NCBI RefSeq assembly: GCF_026427775.1
Contig: NZ_CP044532.1
Location: 3,286,001-3,350,000, forward strand
Length of the DNA stretch: 64,000 nt
Direction of reading: 5' to 3'
Origin: Arthrobacter sp. CDRTa11
Lineage (GTDB): Bacteria > Actinomycetota > Actinomycetes > Actinomycetales > Micrococcaceae
The notes under the pieces were generated by a model that did no database searches, was not told the origin of the DNA, and saw nothing but the letters and a program-made list of their open reading frames with translations. Both the position numbers and the translations under genes were made by a program. Positions 56,244 to 64,000 of the stretch are shown piece after piece (positions within the stretch are counted from its first letter, which is position 1; every line of letters starts with the position of its first letter).

Positions 56244-57353
56244 ATGCAGATCGGCGTATTCAGCGTCAGTGACATCACCACTGACCCCACCACAGGCCGC
56301 ACCCCCAGTGAGAACGAGCGCATCAAAGCCTCGGTGGCCATCGCCAAGAAGGTCGAAGAAATCGGCATGGACGTCTACGCCATCGGCGAGCACCACAACC
56401 GCCCCTTCTTCTCCTCCTCCCCCACCACTACGCTCGCCTACATCGCGGCGCAGACCGAGCGCATCATCCTGTCCACGGCCACCACGCTCATCACCACAAA
56501 CGATCCTGTGAAAATCGCCGAAGACTTTGCGATGCTCCAGCACCTCTCGGACGGACGGGTGGATCTCGTCCTCGGCCGCGGCAACACGGCGCCGGTCTAC
56601 CCCTGGTTTGGCAAGAACATCCAGGACGGCGTGGAGCTGGCCATCGAGAACTACAGCCTTTTGCGCCGGCTCTGGGATGAAGACACCGTGAACTGGTCCG
56701 GGAAATTCCGGACCCCGCTGCAGAACTTCACGTCCACGCCGCGGCCGCTCGACGGCGTCGCTCCCTTTGTGTGGCACGGTTCCATCCGCACGCCGCAGAT
56801 CGCGGAAGTGGCTGCTTACTACGGTGACGGATTCTTCGCGAACAACATCTTCTGGCCCAAGGAGCACTACCAGCAGCTGATCGGCCTCTACCGCGAGCGT
56901 TACGAGCACTACGGGCACGGCAAGGCGGACCAGGCAATCGTGGGCCTCGGCGGCCAGTTCTTCATGCGGAAGAACTCGCAGGATGCCGTGAAGGAGTTCC
57001 GCCCCTACTTCGATAACGCTCCTGTCTACGGCCACGGCCCGTCGCTGGAGGACTTCACGTCGCAGACCCCGCTCACGGTGGGCAGCCCGCAGGAAGTCAT
57101 CGAGAAGACCCTGACATTCCGGGAGTTCTTCGGCGACTACCAGCGCCAGCTGTTCCTGATCGACCACGCGGGCCTGCCCTTGAAGACAGTGCTTGAGCAA
57201 CTCGACCTGTTCGGCGAGGAAGTCCTCCCTGTCCTCCGCAAGGAATACGCCGCACTGAAGCCGGCGCACGTTCCGGATCCGCCCACGCATGCCGGCCGGG
57301 TTGCCACCCTGATGGCTGCCCAGAGCGCCGAACCCGCACCGTCGGAGGCGTGA
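56244..57353 (+). CDS. LLM-class flavin-dependent oxidoreductase
   Basis: A 369-residue luciferase-like monooxygenase (TIM barrel using reduced FMN or F420). Family features include YAIGEHHNRPFFSSSP, TTLITTNDPVKIAEDFAMLQHLSDGRVDLVLGRGN in pieces (AEDFAMLQHLSDGR), and FVWHGSIRTPQIAEVAAYYG. The substrate is unknown. GGAG-type spacing is weak before the ATG. It is co-transcribed with the overlapping MarR gene, and a palindrome overlaps its promoter, so it is probably induced by the compound it acts on. Confidence 0.9.
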   Translation: MQIGVFSVSDITTDPTTGRTPSENERIKASVAIAKKVEEIGMDVYAIGEHHNRPFFSSSPTTTLAYIAAQTERIILSTATTLITTNDPVKIAEDFAMLQHLSDGRVDLVLGRGNTAPVYPWFGKNIQDGVELAIENYSLLRRLWDEDTVNWSGKFRTPLQNFTSTPRPLDGVAPFVWHGSIRTPQIAEVAAYYGDGFFANNIFWPKEHYQQLIGLYRERYEHYGHGKADQAIVGLGGQFFMRKNSQDAVKEFRPYFDNAPVYGHGPSLEDFTSQTPLTVGSPQEVIEKTLTFREFFGDYQRQLFLIDHAGLPLKTVLEQLDLFGEEVLPVLRKEYAALKPAHVPDPPTHAGRVATLMAAQSAEPAPSEA

Positions 57354-57835
57354 TGAGCCGCGGAGGATCTGAATCCCCTGTCCGCCTCGCCGCTGAAACA
57401 TGGGAGTCCCTGTTCCGGGCCCAGGTAGCGGTGATGCGGAAGCTTCAGTCGGGGCCCGCCTTTCGAAAGCTGGCACTCAATGAATATGACGTCCTCTTCA
57501 CGCTCTCCAGATGTCCTTCCGGCTGGCTACGGCTCAACGAACTGAACGACCATGTCCTGCTGAGCCAGTCCAGCCTCAGCCGGCTGGTGGAGAGGCTGGA
57601 GAAACGCGGCCTTGTGGCGCGGACACCGGCTCCCGACGACGGCCGCGGCGTGCTGCTGAAGCTGACCGAGGCCGGGGTGGAGTTGCAGAAGGAGATAGGC
57701 CGTGAGCACGTCCGCGACATCGCCGGCCTGATGGGGCCCGCCCTTACCGCAGCCGAGCAAAAGGAACTGAAGCGCCTGACTGAGAAGCTCAAGAACTCCG
57801 TGGGTGCCCGGCCGGCAAAACAGCCGGTGAAGTAG
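57353..57835 (+). CDS. MarR-family transcriptional regulator
   Basis: A 160-residue winged-HTH regulator: LNELNDHVLLSQSSLSRLVE is the recognition region, RTPAPDDGRGVLLKLTEAG the wing, and a C-terminal helix region supports dimerisation. The ATG overlaps the oxidoreductase stop (TGATGA); a GTG three bases earlier is an alternative. The context and the 18-bp palindrome suggest it represses its own operon. Confidence 0.9.
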   Translation: MSRGGSESPVRLAAETWESLFRAQVAVMRKLQSGPAFRKLALNEYDVLFTLSRCPSGWLRLNELNDHVLLSQSSLSRLVERLEKRGLVARTPAPDDGRGVLLKLTEAGVELQKEIGREHVRDIAGLMGPALTAAEQKELKRLTEKLKNSVGARPAKQPVK

Positions 57836-57874
57836 CCTTCAGGACAGTACAGCCTCTCCTGACGGCGCAGCCTG

Positions 57875-58681
57875 TCAGGCCAGCACAACCAGCCTGGCGG
57901 GGTCTTCGACCGGCAGGTTTCCGTTGACCACAGCGGTGACGCGCATCTGGTTCAGGGTCAGGCTGCCGCCGATGGTGGACAGGAACGCGGTGTCGGCGGA
58001 ATCCCTTCCCGCCGTGATCCTGAGCATTGACTCCCTGGGCGCCAGCCCGGTGGGGTCAATGATGTGCCACGCGCCGTTGACGTGCGCTTCAGCTACGGCA
58101 TGGAAATCCATGGGGCTCAGGCCCGGGGCGTAGACAGCCGCGAGCCGGGCAGGAATGTCCTTCGACCTGAGCAGAGCAATGGCCAGGTGGGCGAAGTCCC
58201 GGCATACCCCGCGGCGGTTCAGGAGCGTCTCCACCGCCCCGTCCGTTCCCCTCGACGAGCCGCTGATGTACCTCAGCTCGCCGTACACCCAGTTCCTGAC
58301 AGCGTGCAGCAGTTCCTCACCGTGCAGGCCGCCGAATTCCGCATAGGCCGTGGGCAGGAGCTTGTCGGATTCGGCATAGCGGCTGGGCCGGACGTAACGG
58401 ATGAGGTCCGCCAGTGAGGCTTCCTCAGGGAGGGCCTGCCCTGTCACCGTTGCTGAATAGTCAACAGTGACTTCGGAGGGGTCGGCAAACTCCATGTAGT
58501 GCATCCGTCCCCCGTGGTGGTCCGGAAGCTCCGTCACCGGAACCGGCTCGCCGCCCACCGTGACGGCAAGGGATTCGGAAAAGGAGGAGTAGCCAGGGTT
58601 TTTGGCCACGGCAACGGCCAGGGCAGCCTTTGTGTCGGCCACCGTCTTGAATACCAGGCGTGCTGCAACGGTGCGTTCCAT
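57875..58681 (-). CDS. Transglutaminase-like protein
   Basis: A 268-residue protein with an N-terminal beta-rich part and a transglutaminase-core cysteine protease fold. The triad is visible as Cys in RRGVCRDFAHLA, His in DFHAVAEAHV and Asp in WHIIDPTGLAP. No signal peptide is seen, so it is probably cytosolic; many such proteins are peptidases rather than cross-linkers. It stands alone on the minus strand beside a lipoprotein gene. Confidence 0.9.
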   Translation of the reverse strand: MERTVAARLVFKTVADTKAALAVAVAKNPGYSSFSESLAVTVGGEPVPVTELPDHHGGRMHYMEFADPSEVTVDYSATVTGQALPEEASLADLIRYVRPSRYAESDKLLPTAYAEFGGLHGEELLHAVRNWVYGELRYISGSSRGTDGAVETLLNRRGVCRDFAHLAIALLRSKDIPARLAAVYAPGLSPMDFHAVAEAHVNGAWHIIDPTGLAPRESMLRITAGRDSADTAFLSTIGGSLTLNQMRVTAVVNGNLPVEDPARLVVLA

Positions 58682-58755
58682 GAGTCTCCGGAGTATTGGG
58701 TTGGCAGCAGGATGGCCGCCGCTCCCGCCGGGCCTTGGTACAGCCGGCAGCAGGA

Positions 58756-59589
58756 TTAGTTCTTGATCTCCAGAGACATTAGCATCCGTTGGACATTGGC
58801 GAATTCAGGGCTCTCCTGGGCATATTTTGCCGCCTGTCCCAGAGTATCGAACGCCTTGGCGGGAGCCACCTTTTCGTCCGGGGCAAAAGCCTTGAGCGTT
58901 CCCAGGTCGCCGAAGGAATAGTCGCCCTTCCCGGCTGGTCCACGGACAACGTTCCGCAGCTCGCAGGCCTGGCCGTCGGCTCCGCCCACAATGTTGGTGA
59001 TGCCGTACGAGCCAAAGTACCGGTAGCCCTGGATCACACGGAACACCACATGCGGAGCTATGGTGCCTTCCCCGGCCAGCGCCGGGAGGTCCACCGGAAG
59101 GCTGCTGATCACGGTGTACGGCCTGCGTGCCGCTTCCGGGCATTCGGACGCCGACGGCGGAAGCCCGGTCTTCAGGACAGCGACCACTGTGCCGTCCTGC
59201 TTTTTCACTTCAATCTTCAGCGCTCCGGCCTGGGTTCCTTCCTCGGGAGCAACCGACTGGGCGATCCATTCCTCCGGCAACTCGAAGCTGACCGTCTTAC
59301 CTGGATCCGAAAAGGACTTCCATGCGGACGCCGTCGCCGGGGCTGATGCATCGGGGGACGCTGCGTCCGCGGATGCTGAACCTGCCGCCGACGAACCTGA
59401 ACCAGGCACCGGTTCTTTGGCCGCAGGGCTGGCTGTTCCGCCGGCGTCGGAATCGGCAGCGGAGGACGCGTCCGGCTGAGCGGTCCATGAGGGCGCCGAT
59501 TGGCCTTGCCCGCCGCAGCCGGCCAGGATGCCCCCTGCCAGCAGTACTGCCGCGATCCGCAGTCCGCCCATCGTTGCCTTGCCTGTCAT
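58756..59589 (-). CDS. Lipoprotein of unknown function
   Basis: A 277-residue exported lipoprotein: signal peptide with lipobox LAGC near residue 25, a Ser/Ala/Asp/Pro-rich linker to about 85, then a folded domain (VSFELPEEWIAQSVAPEEG, VVFRVIQGYRYFGSYGI, QRMLMSLEIKN). The domain's beta-rich start resembles LpqN/PsbP-type lipoprotein domains, but I cannot assign it. ATG 59571 (MGGLRIAAVL) with AAGG nearby is an alternative start. Confidence 0.8.
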   Translation of the reverse strand: MTGKATMGGLRIAAVLLAGGILAGCGGQGQSAPSWTAQPDASSAADSDAGGTASPAAKEPVPGSGSSAAGSASADAASPDASAPATASAWKSFSDPGKTVSFELPEEWIAQSVAPEEGTQAGALKIEVKKQDGTVVAVLKTGLPPSASECPEAARRPYTVISSLPVDLPALAGEGTIAPHVVFRVIQGYRYFGSYGITNIVGGADGQACELRNVVRGPAGKGDYSFGDLGTLKAFAPDEKVAPAKAFDTLGQAAKYAQESPEFANVQRMLMSLEIKN

Positions 59590-59756
59590 GGAGCCAGCCT
59601 AGCTGTATTAGCCACAGGCGTTGGTGCTGATGGGGACAGGCGTCAGCGTTTCGCCCATGGCACGGGCACCTGTACCAGGAGCGGCTGTTAAGGCGCGGCT
59701 CGCTGTGTGTCGCGGTCCGGCGGGCTGCGGTGGCCGGACGGACTAGGCTTGGGGTT

Positions 59757-60416
59757 ATGGCGGATCAGCAGTACGGCACGGCCGAAGGCAGCCTGGCGGA
59801 CATCTCCGCCATCGATAGTGCAGACTGGCGGCTGCGGACCTTTGCCCTCTACGACACGGTGCGGAAAATCGCCGTGGAGAACCCCGCCGAGGCGCACAGC
59901 TATTGGCGGCAGGAACGCGACCGCATGTTTGCCACCCATCCGGCATCTGCCTTGACCGAGCAGGACAAGGCACGCTTCTCCGGGCTGAAGACCGCTGACT
60001 ACGATCCGATTTACCGCTTCCATGTGCCCCTGACCAAAGAGGGTGCAGGGCGGGAGCTGACAGTCGAAACCACCGAGGGAACTGTCCGTTTTGTCCGCCT
60101 GGGCACGTTTGATCTTCCGGAGATGGGCCAGCTCGCGGTCTGGAAGCTGCACGGTTATGGTGGTGGCATTTTTGTCCCCTTCAGGGACGCCACGTCAGGC
60201 CAGCCCCGTGGCAGTTACGGCGACGGGCGGTACCTGCTGGATACCAGCATGGGCGCCTTCCTCGGCGTCCGCGGCTCGGGCCCCGCGGCGGAATTCGTCC
60301 TGGACTTCAATTTCGCCTACAACCCGTCCTCCGCATACAACGACGCATGGACCTCCCCTCTTGCGGGGCCATCCAACAGGCTTGCCGTGGACATCCCGGT
60401 GGGCGAGCTGTACTGA
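59757..60416 (+). CDS. DUF1684 family protein
   Basis: A 219-residue soluble protein. Typical DUF1684 segments are visible: WRQERDRMFATHPASAL, YDPIYRFHVPL, GGGIFVPFRDATSG, GRYLLDT, and the end DFNFAYNPSSAYNDAWTSPL with LAVDIPVGE. The function of the family is not established. The frame is open from 59730; the ATG at 59757 begins MADQQYGTAEG. The FAH-family gene starts 1 bp after its stop, so the two are translationally coupled and may act on the same compound. Confidence 0.87.
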   Translation: MADQQYGTAEGSLADISAIDSADWRLRTFALYDTVRKIAVENPAEAHSYWRQERDRMFATHPASALTEQDKARFSGLKTADYDPIYRFHVPLTKEGAGRELTVETTEGTVRFVRLGTFDLPEMGQLAVWKLHGYGGGIFVPFRDATSGQPRGSYGDGRYLLDTSMGAFLGVRGSGPAAEFVLDFNFAYNPSSAYNDAWTSPLAGPSNRLAVDIPVGELY

Positions 60417-60417
60417 C

Positions 60418-61263
60418 GTGGAACCTGCCCCACGCCGGCTGGCCCGGGTCCGTCCGCTCCCGGCTGCATCAGCCGGTGAGCAGTTCTTCGTCGCGAACGG
60501 AAGCACCGACGTCACCAGCCCGGCGGGCACCCTCTGGACGGTAGTGGCCACCCCGTTTCCGGGTTCCCCGGCCAACGCCGGCAGCGCCCCGCGGGCCGGC
60601 TGGGAAATCGGCGACCATGTGACGGAGGAGTCTTTTACCTTTCTGGCACCCTGCGTTCCGGCCAATGTCCTGGGCATGGCGCACAACACGGGCCAGGCCG
60701 GGCGTGACATGCCGCCACAGGCCTTCCACAAGGCGGCCACGAGCGTCATTGGCCCCGGCGATGCCATTGAGCTGCCTGCCGGGTCCGGCCATGTAGATCC
60801 CGAAGCGGAACTGGCCATTGTTGTGGGTACAAAGGCCAAAAGCCTGACTACCGCGAATGCCCGCAGCGCGGTCCTGGGGTTTACCATCGGCAACGATGTC
60901 ACCTCCCGTGACCGGCAGAAAACGGATGAACTGTGGATCAGCGCGAAGAGCCAGGACACTTTCACGCCGGCCGGGCCATGGATTGTCACCGGCCTGGACG
61001 ACTCGGACCTTGCCATCAGCATTGTCCATAACGGCACCCACCTGAGAGCGGCAAGCACAGCTGACCTGGGCTGGAAAGTGGATGAAATCCTTGTCTACCT
61101 GACATCGTTTATGACGCTCCACCCCGGCGACCTGGTCCTCACCGGCTTCCCGGCGGAGAGCGCCCCGATAGTTCCCGGTGACACCGTGACGTGCCGCGTG
61201 GAGGGAATAGGCGAACTTTCAAACCCGGTCAAGGCAGGCTCCGGGGAGGGTTTCAGCGCCTGA
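60418..61263 (+). CDS. Fumarylacetoacetate hydrolase family protein, second copy
   Basis: A 281-residue FAH-fold enzyme: NVLGMAHNTGQAGRDMPPQA, metal ligands around HVDPEAELAIVVG, and GFTIGNDVTSRDRQKTDELW. The start is GTG at 60418, one base after the DUF1684 stop; a longer open frame in this phase runs inside DUF1684 and is not coding. It is only distantly similar to the FAH protein at 18.6 kb, so the two probably have different substrates. Confidence 0.87.
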   Translation: MEPAPRRLARVRPLPAASAGEQFFVANGSTDVTSPAGTLWTVVATPFPGSPANAGSAPRAGWEIGDHVTEESFTFLAPCVPANVLGMAHNTGQAGRDMPPQAFHKAATSVIGPGDAIELPAGSGHVDPEAELAIVVGTKAKSLTTANARSAVLGFTIGNDVTSRDRQKTDELWISAKSQDTFTPAGPWIVTGLDDSDLAISIVHNGTHLRAASTADLGWKVDEILVYLTSFMTLHPGDLVLTGFPAESAPIVPGDTVTCRVEGIGELSNPVKAGSGEGFSA

Positions 61264-61280
61264 TGTGTCAGGCTTGACCC

Positions 61281-61784
61281 ATGGATTCCCCTGCTGCGCC
61301 CGCCCAACTGACGCAGCAGCCCCGCAGCCAACCCGCAACAAGGCGGGCACCGGCCACCAAGCACTACCGCGGAATACTGCGGTTTCCCGTGCTCCGGCAG
61401 CTCATACGTTTCACCGGCGTGGGCATCATCTGCACTGCCACTTCCCTGGGTCTGTATGCGCTACTGCGCCCCTGGCTGGGTCCTCAGTTGGCCAACGCTG
61501 CCGCCCTTGTCCTGACCTCCATGATGAATACGGCCCTCAACCGCAGATTCACTTTCAAAATCGAGGGGCAGGGCCGGATGGCACGCGACCACCTGAACGG
61601 CCTGGTGGTGATTGCCGTTGCCCTGGTCATCACCGGGGGAAGCCTGGGCGTCCTGCACTGGCTGCGCCCGGAAGCCACGGTGTCCGATGAACTCCTGACC
61701 ACCACGCTGTCAGGTTTCCTGGCCACGGCAGTCCGCTTCACCATGTTGCGGCACTGGATCTTTCGCCGGGCCCGCCACCGCTGA
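61281..61784 (+). CDS. GtrA-family membrane protein
   Basis: A 167-residue protein with four predicted helices after a polar N-terminus of about 40 residues. The first (FTGVGIICTATSLGLYALL) and the following LNRRFTFKIEG match the GtrA family, whose members help move lipid-linked sugars or act in cell-wall polysaccharide assembly. A basic end (FRRARHR) follows. It is 17 bp after the FAH gene, but no glycosyltransferase is near, so the partner is unknown. Confidence 0.85.
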   Translation: MDSPAAPAQLTQQPRSQPATRRAPATKHYRGILRFPVLRQLIRFTGVGIICTATSLGLYALLRPWLGPQLANAAALVLTSMMNTALNRRFTFKIEGQGRMARDHLNGLVVIAVALVITGGSLGVLHWLRPEATVSDELLTTTLSGFLATAVRFTMLRHWIFRRARHR

Positions 61785-61824
61785 CAGCGTCATCCGGCGT
61801 CCCCGACTACTAGGATATGGCGGC

Positions 61825-62562
61825 ATGGGACTCCAACTCGTTCAGGTGAATTTCAAGGCACGGGATGACTCAGCGCTCGGCCGGTTTTGGGCCGAAGCGC
61901 TTGGCTGGGGAGTTTCCAGCGAGGGACCAGGCGTGACCAACGTCGAACCGATGGGCTTTGACTGGCCGGACCCCTCAGCCGTTTGCGTCGATGTGGTTAC
62001 CGTTCCGGACCCCGAGACGGTGAAGTACCGTGCGCACCTCGATCTCGGCACCACTTCCGCGGCCCATCATGCGGAGCTGGTGACGCACCTGGTGGGGCTT
62101 GGTGCAACGCTGGCTGACCTTGACCAAAATGATGTGCCCTGGACCGTTCTGGCAGATCCGGAGGGCAACATGTTCCGGGTACTGGAGCCTCGCCGGATCC
62201 ACCGGGATACCGGGCCCATCGCCGCCGTGGTGGTTAACTGCACGGACCCTCGGGCCATGGCCCGGTTCTGGGGCGAGGCTACGGGCTGGACCGTGCACGA
62301 GGTGACAGATGATCAGGCTAGGCTGCGTTCGGCCAAGGGTGTGGGGCCATATCTGGAGTTTGTTCGCACGCCCGCGGTCAAGGCAGTGTGCGGCCGCGTT
62401 CATCTCGACCTGATGCCAAGCCCTGGTGACGGTCAGGCAGCGGAGGTGGCCCGGCTGCTGGCCTTGGGGGCCACTGCCGCCGACGTCGGCCAGGGTGATG
62501 TCCCTTGGGCGTGCCTCACTGACCCCGAGGGCAACGACTTCTGCGTGCTCTCCCCACGCTGA
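61825..62562 (+). CDS. VOC-family protein, two glyoxalase-like domains
   Basis: A 245-residue protein built from two similar halves. Each starts with a strand (LVQVNFKARDDSALGRFWAE; AVVVNCTDPRAMARFWGEAT), has a His-containing strand (HLDLGTTSAAHH; VHLDLMPSPGD) and ends with DPEGN followed by a Phe/Glu strand. This is the Glyoxalase_6-type VOC layout, in which the halves form one metal site. The substrate is unknown. It stands 40 bp after GtrA. Confidence 0.87.
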   Translation: MGLQLVQVNFKARDDSALGRFWAEALGWGVSSEGPGVTNVEPMGFDWPDPSAVCVDVVTVPDPETVKYRAHLDLGTTSAAHHAELVTHLVGLGATLADLDQNDVPWTVLADPEGNMFRVLEPRRIHRDTGPIAAVVVNCTDPRAMARFWGEATGWTVHEVTDDQARLRSAKGVGPYLEFVRTPAVKAVCGRVHLDLMPSPGDGQAAEVARLLALGATAADVGQGDVPWACLTDPEGNDFCVLSPR

Positions 62563-62623
62563 CCCGGAACCTCTGCCCGGTCAGTTTCCGATTAGGTCAC
62601 CCTGGTTAGGTGCTAATGCGCCA

Positions 62624-63781
62624 TCACGCCAAGCCAAGGGAACGGACGCTTGCGACGGCGTCCCGGATGCCTTGCGCTGCTGTCTCCAGGTCCAGGGCGG
62701 TCACGGACGAGTCAAAACTGAAGCGTACCGCCGTCTGTGCCACCTCGGCCTCGATGCCCAGAGCCGTCAGGACAGGCGATGGCGCATCGGAACCGGCGGC
62801 ACAGGCCGAACCGCTTGAACACACAACACCCCTGCGCTCCAGCTCCAAAAGCACCGACTCACCACTGGTACCGGGGAAGCAAAAGGACGCCACGGAGGGA
62901 AGACGCTCGGTCGAGTGGCCCGTCAGCACAGCCTCCGGAACGCCGGCCAGCACCGACGCGATGAAGGCATCGCGGAGGGCCGCCACCCGCTCCGCGGCCT
63001 GCAGCTGCTGGGCCTGCGCCATGGTGAGGGCAGTGGCAAGCCCCACAGCGCCCGCAACGTTTTCCGTCCCCGAGCGGCGGCCGCGTTCCTGGCCGCCGCC
63101 GTGGACCAGCGGCTCAATCCGCGTGCGGCCCCGGACGTAGAGCACCCCGCACCCCTTGGGCGCACCAAGTTTGTGGCCGGAGATGCTCAGGGCATCCACA
63201 CCCAGCGCCTTGACGTCAACGGACAGCCAGCCGGCGGCCTGAACCGCGTCCGTGTGGAACGGGATGCCGCATGAATGCGCCAGCGCAGCCAATCGGGCGA
63301 TGGGCTGGACTGTCCCCACTTCATTGTTGGCGTACATCACGCTGACCAGCGCAGTCTCCGGCCGGAGCACCGCCTCAAGTGCTTCCGGGCTCACCAGCCC
63401 TGTTCCGTCAACGGGAACCACGTCCACGGCGAAACCGTGGAACCGCTCCAGGTACCGTGCCGATTCCTCCACGGCAGGATGTTCGACGGCGCTGATCACC
63501 ACCCGGTTCAGCACCGGATCTGCGGCCTGCCGCGCCAGGGCGATGCCTTTAACGGCCAGGTTGTCCGCCTCGGTGCCGCCGGACGTGAACGTCACCTCGC
63601 CGGACCTGCAGCCGAGCACCCCGGCAACGGCAGCCCGGGCCCCTGAGAGCGCAGCCGCGGCAGTTTCCCCCAGAGAATGGTGGCTGGACGGGTTGCCGAA
63701 CTCACCGGTCAGATACGGCCACATCGCATCCAGCACCTCGCGCCGCACGGGGGTGGTGGCGGCCGCGTCAAGGAAGATCAT
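62624..63781 (-). CDS. Cysteine desulfurase (NifS/IscS type)
   Basis: A PLP enzyme that removes sulfur from cysteine for Fe-S clusters or thiolation. The 385-residue protein has FLDAAATTPVRREVL, TSGGTEADNLAVKG, the PLP lysine in SISGHKLGAPKGCG, and the active cysteine in VCSSGSACAAGSDAPS. It lies 7 bp after nadC on the same strand. In that setting such enzymes are thought to mature the [4Fe-4S] cluster of NadA, so NAD synthesis is the likely context. Confidence 0.94.
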   Translation of the reverse strand: MIFLDAAATTPVRREVLDAMWPYLTGEFGNPSSHHSLGETAAAALSGARAAVAGVLGCRSGEVTFTSGGTEADNLAVKGIALARQAADPVLNRVVISAVEHPAVEESARYLERFHGFAVDVVPVDGTGLVSPEALEAVLRPETALVSVMYANNEVGTVQPIARLAALAHSCGIPFHTDAVQAAGWLSVDVKALGVDALSISGHKLGAPKGCGVLYVRGRTRIEPLVHGGGQERGRRSGTENVAGAVGLATALTMAQAQQLQAAERVAALRDAFIASVLAGVPEAVLTGHSTERLPSVASFCFPGTSGESVLLELERRGVVCSSGSACAAGSDAPSPVLTALGIEAEVAQTAVRFSFDSSVTALDLETAAQGIRDAVASVRSLGLA

Positions 63782-63788
63782 GGCCTGC

Positions 63789-64000
63789 CTACCCCACCGT
63801 CAGTTCGACGTCGAGCCCCAGGTCCAGGGCGGCCACACTGTGGGTCAGGGCACCGACGGAGATGACGTCAACGCCTGCACCAGCGATTCCGGCCACCGTC
63901 TGGAGGTTGACGTTGCCGCTGGCCTCCACCGTCGCGCGGCCGTCCACAAGCGCCACTCCTGCCTTGAGCTCATCCAGGGTGAAGTTGTCCAGCATGATGG
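63789..64000 (-). CDS. nadC: Nicotinate-nucleotide pyrophosphorylase, C-terminal part (runs off the window end)
   Basis: NadC makes nicotinate mononucleotide from quinolinate. Only the last 69 residues are present. They show IMLDNFTLDELKAGV, VEASGNVNLQTV and GVDVISVGALTHSVAALDLGL, the characteristic end of the barrel. The rest of the gene lies beyond base 64000. Confidence 0.93.
   Translation of the reverse strand, partial: IMLDNFTLDELKAGVALVDGRATVEASGNVNLQTVAGIAGAGVDVISVGALTHSVAALDLGLDVELTVG

Noticed and set aside
60091..60417. Upstream extension of the second FAH gene frame
   Set aside because: It lies inside DUF1684 in another frame; FAH homology begins after the GTG at 60418.

Overview
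The window is high-GC chromosomal DNA from an actinobacterium of the Micrococcaceae, most like Arthrobacter or Pseudarthrobacter. This rests on gene order (ddl-gpsA-plsC-murA-leuDC next to an IclR regulator; serA-ilvCNB-ilvD), lipoprotein and sortase types, a DUF222/HNH gene, many GTG/TTG starts and several promoters that look leaderless. It is ordinary housekeeping chromosome: no prophage, insertion sequence or CRISPR array was seen. Four tRNA genes are present: Glu-CTC, Gln-CTG, Lys-CTT and Leu-TAG.

Layout. 1-8.6 kb: a minus-strand block with the 5' part of recG, a DAK2 protein, thiL, then ddl, gpsA, plsC and murA (cell wall and phospholipid precursors), with a DUF3515 lipoprotein on the plus strand. 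8.7-11.6 kb: leuD-leuC divergent from an LtbR-type IclR regulator. 11.7-20.3 kb: DUF1697, a pair of membrane GTPases, tRNA-Glu and tRNA-Gln, a HAD phosphatase, gltX, an FAA hydrolase and an MBL hydrolase. 21-25 kb: ilvE and leuB, then a sortase beside a two-repeat surface protein. 25-31 kb: metG and a large FtsX-type ABC exporter. 31-38 kb: serA, ilvC, ilvN, ilvB and ilvD. 38-49 kb: LysR, a sunset-domain protein, a PQQ-type sugar dehydrogenase, tRNA-Lys, a secreted lipoprotein, a DUF2975/HTH pair, cysE, MarR, bcp, tRNA-Leu, fasciclin and an orphan peptide-binding protein. 49-64 kb: mqo, an RND exporter, a DUF222/HNH protein, a luciferase-like oxidoreductase with its MarR regulator, a transglutaminase, a lipoprotein, DUF1684, a second FAA hydrolase, GtrA, a VOC protein, a cysteine desulfurase and the 3' end of nadC.

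How the genes work together. The main theme is branched-chain amino acid and serine biosynthesis: leuCD, leuB, ilvE, ilvD, ilvBNC and serA. Two control layers are visible in the DNA. A TCTCA-N5-TGAGA palindrome occurs at ltbR/leuC (inside the ltbR promoter) and upstream of ilvD, with a degenerate copy at leuB; this suggests one LtbR regulon. The ilvB leader carries a short ORF with a Val-Val-Val-Leu run followed by a terminator, the layout of a translation-dependent attenuator. ThiL makes the thiamine diphosphate that IlvB needs, and CysE uses the serine that SerA supplies.

Other structure worth attention: a 41-bp palindrome before the DUF2975/HTH operon, an 18-bp palindrome before the luciferase-like gene, a 15-bp palindrome at the putative start site of the FtsX exporter, nested inverted repeats before ilvE, a 66-bp imperfect palindrome between ilvD and the ilvB promoter, and a sortase paired with a surface protein whose sorting signal looks non-canonical.
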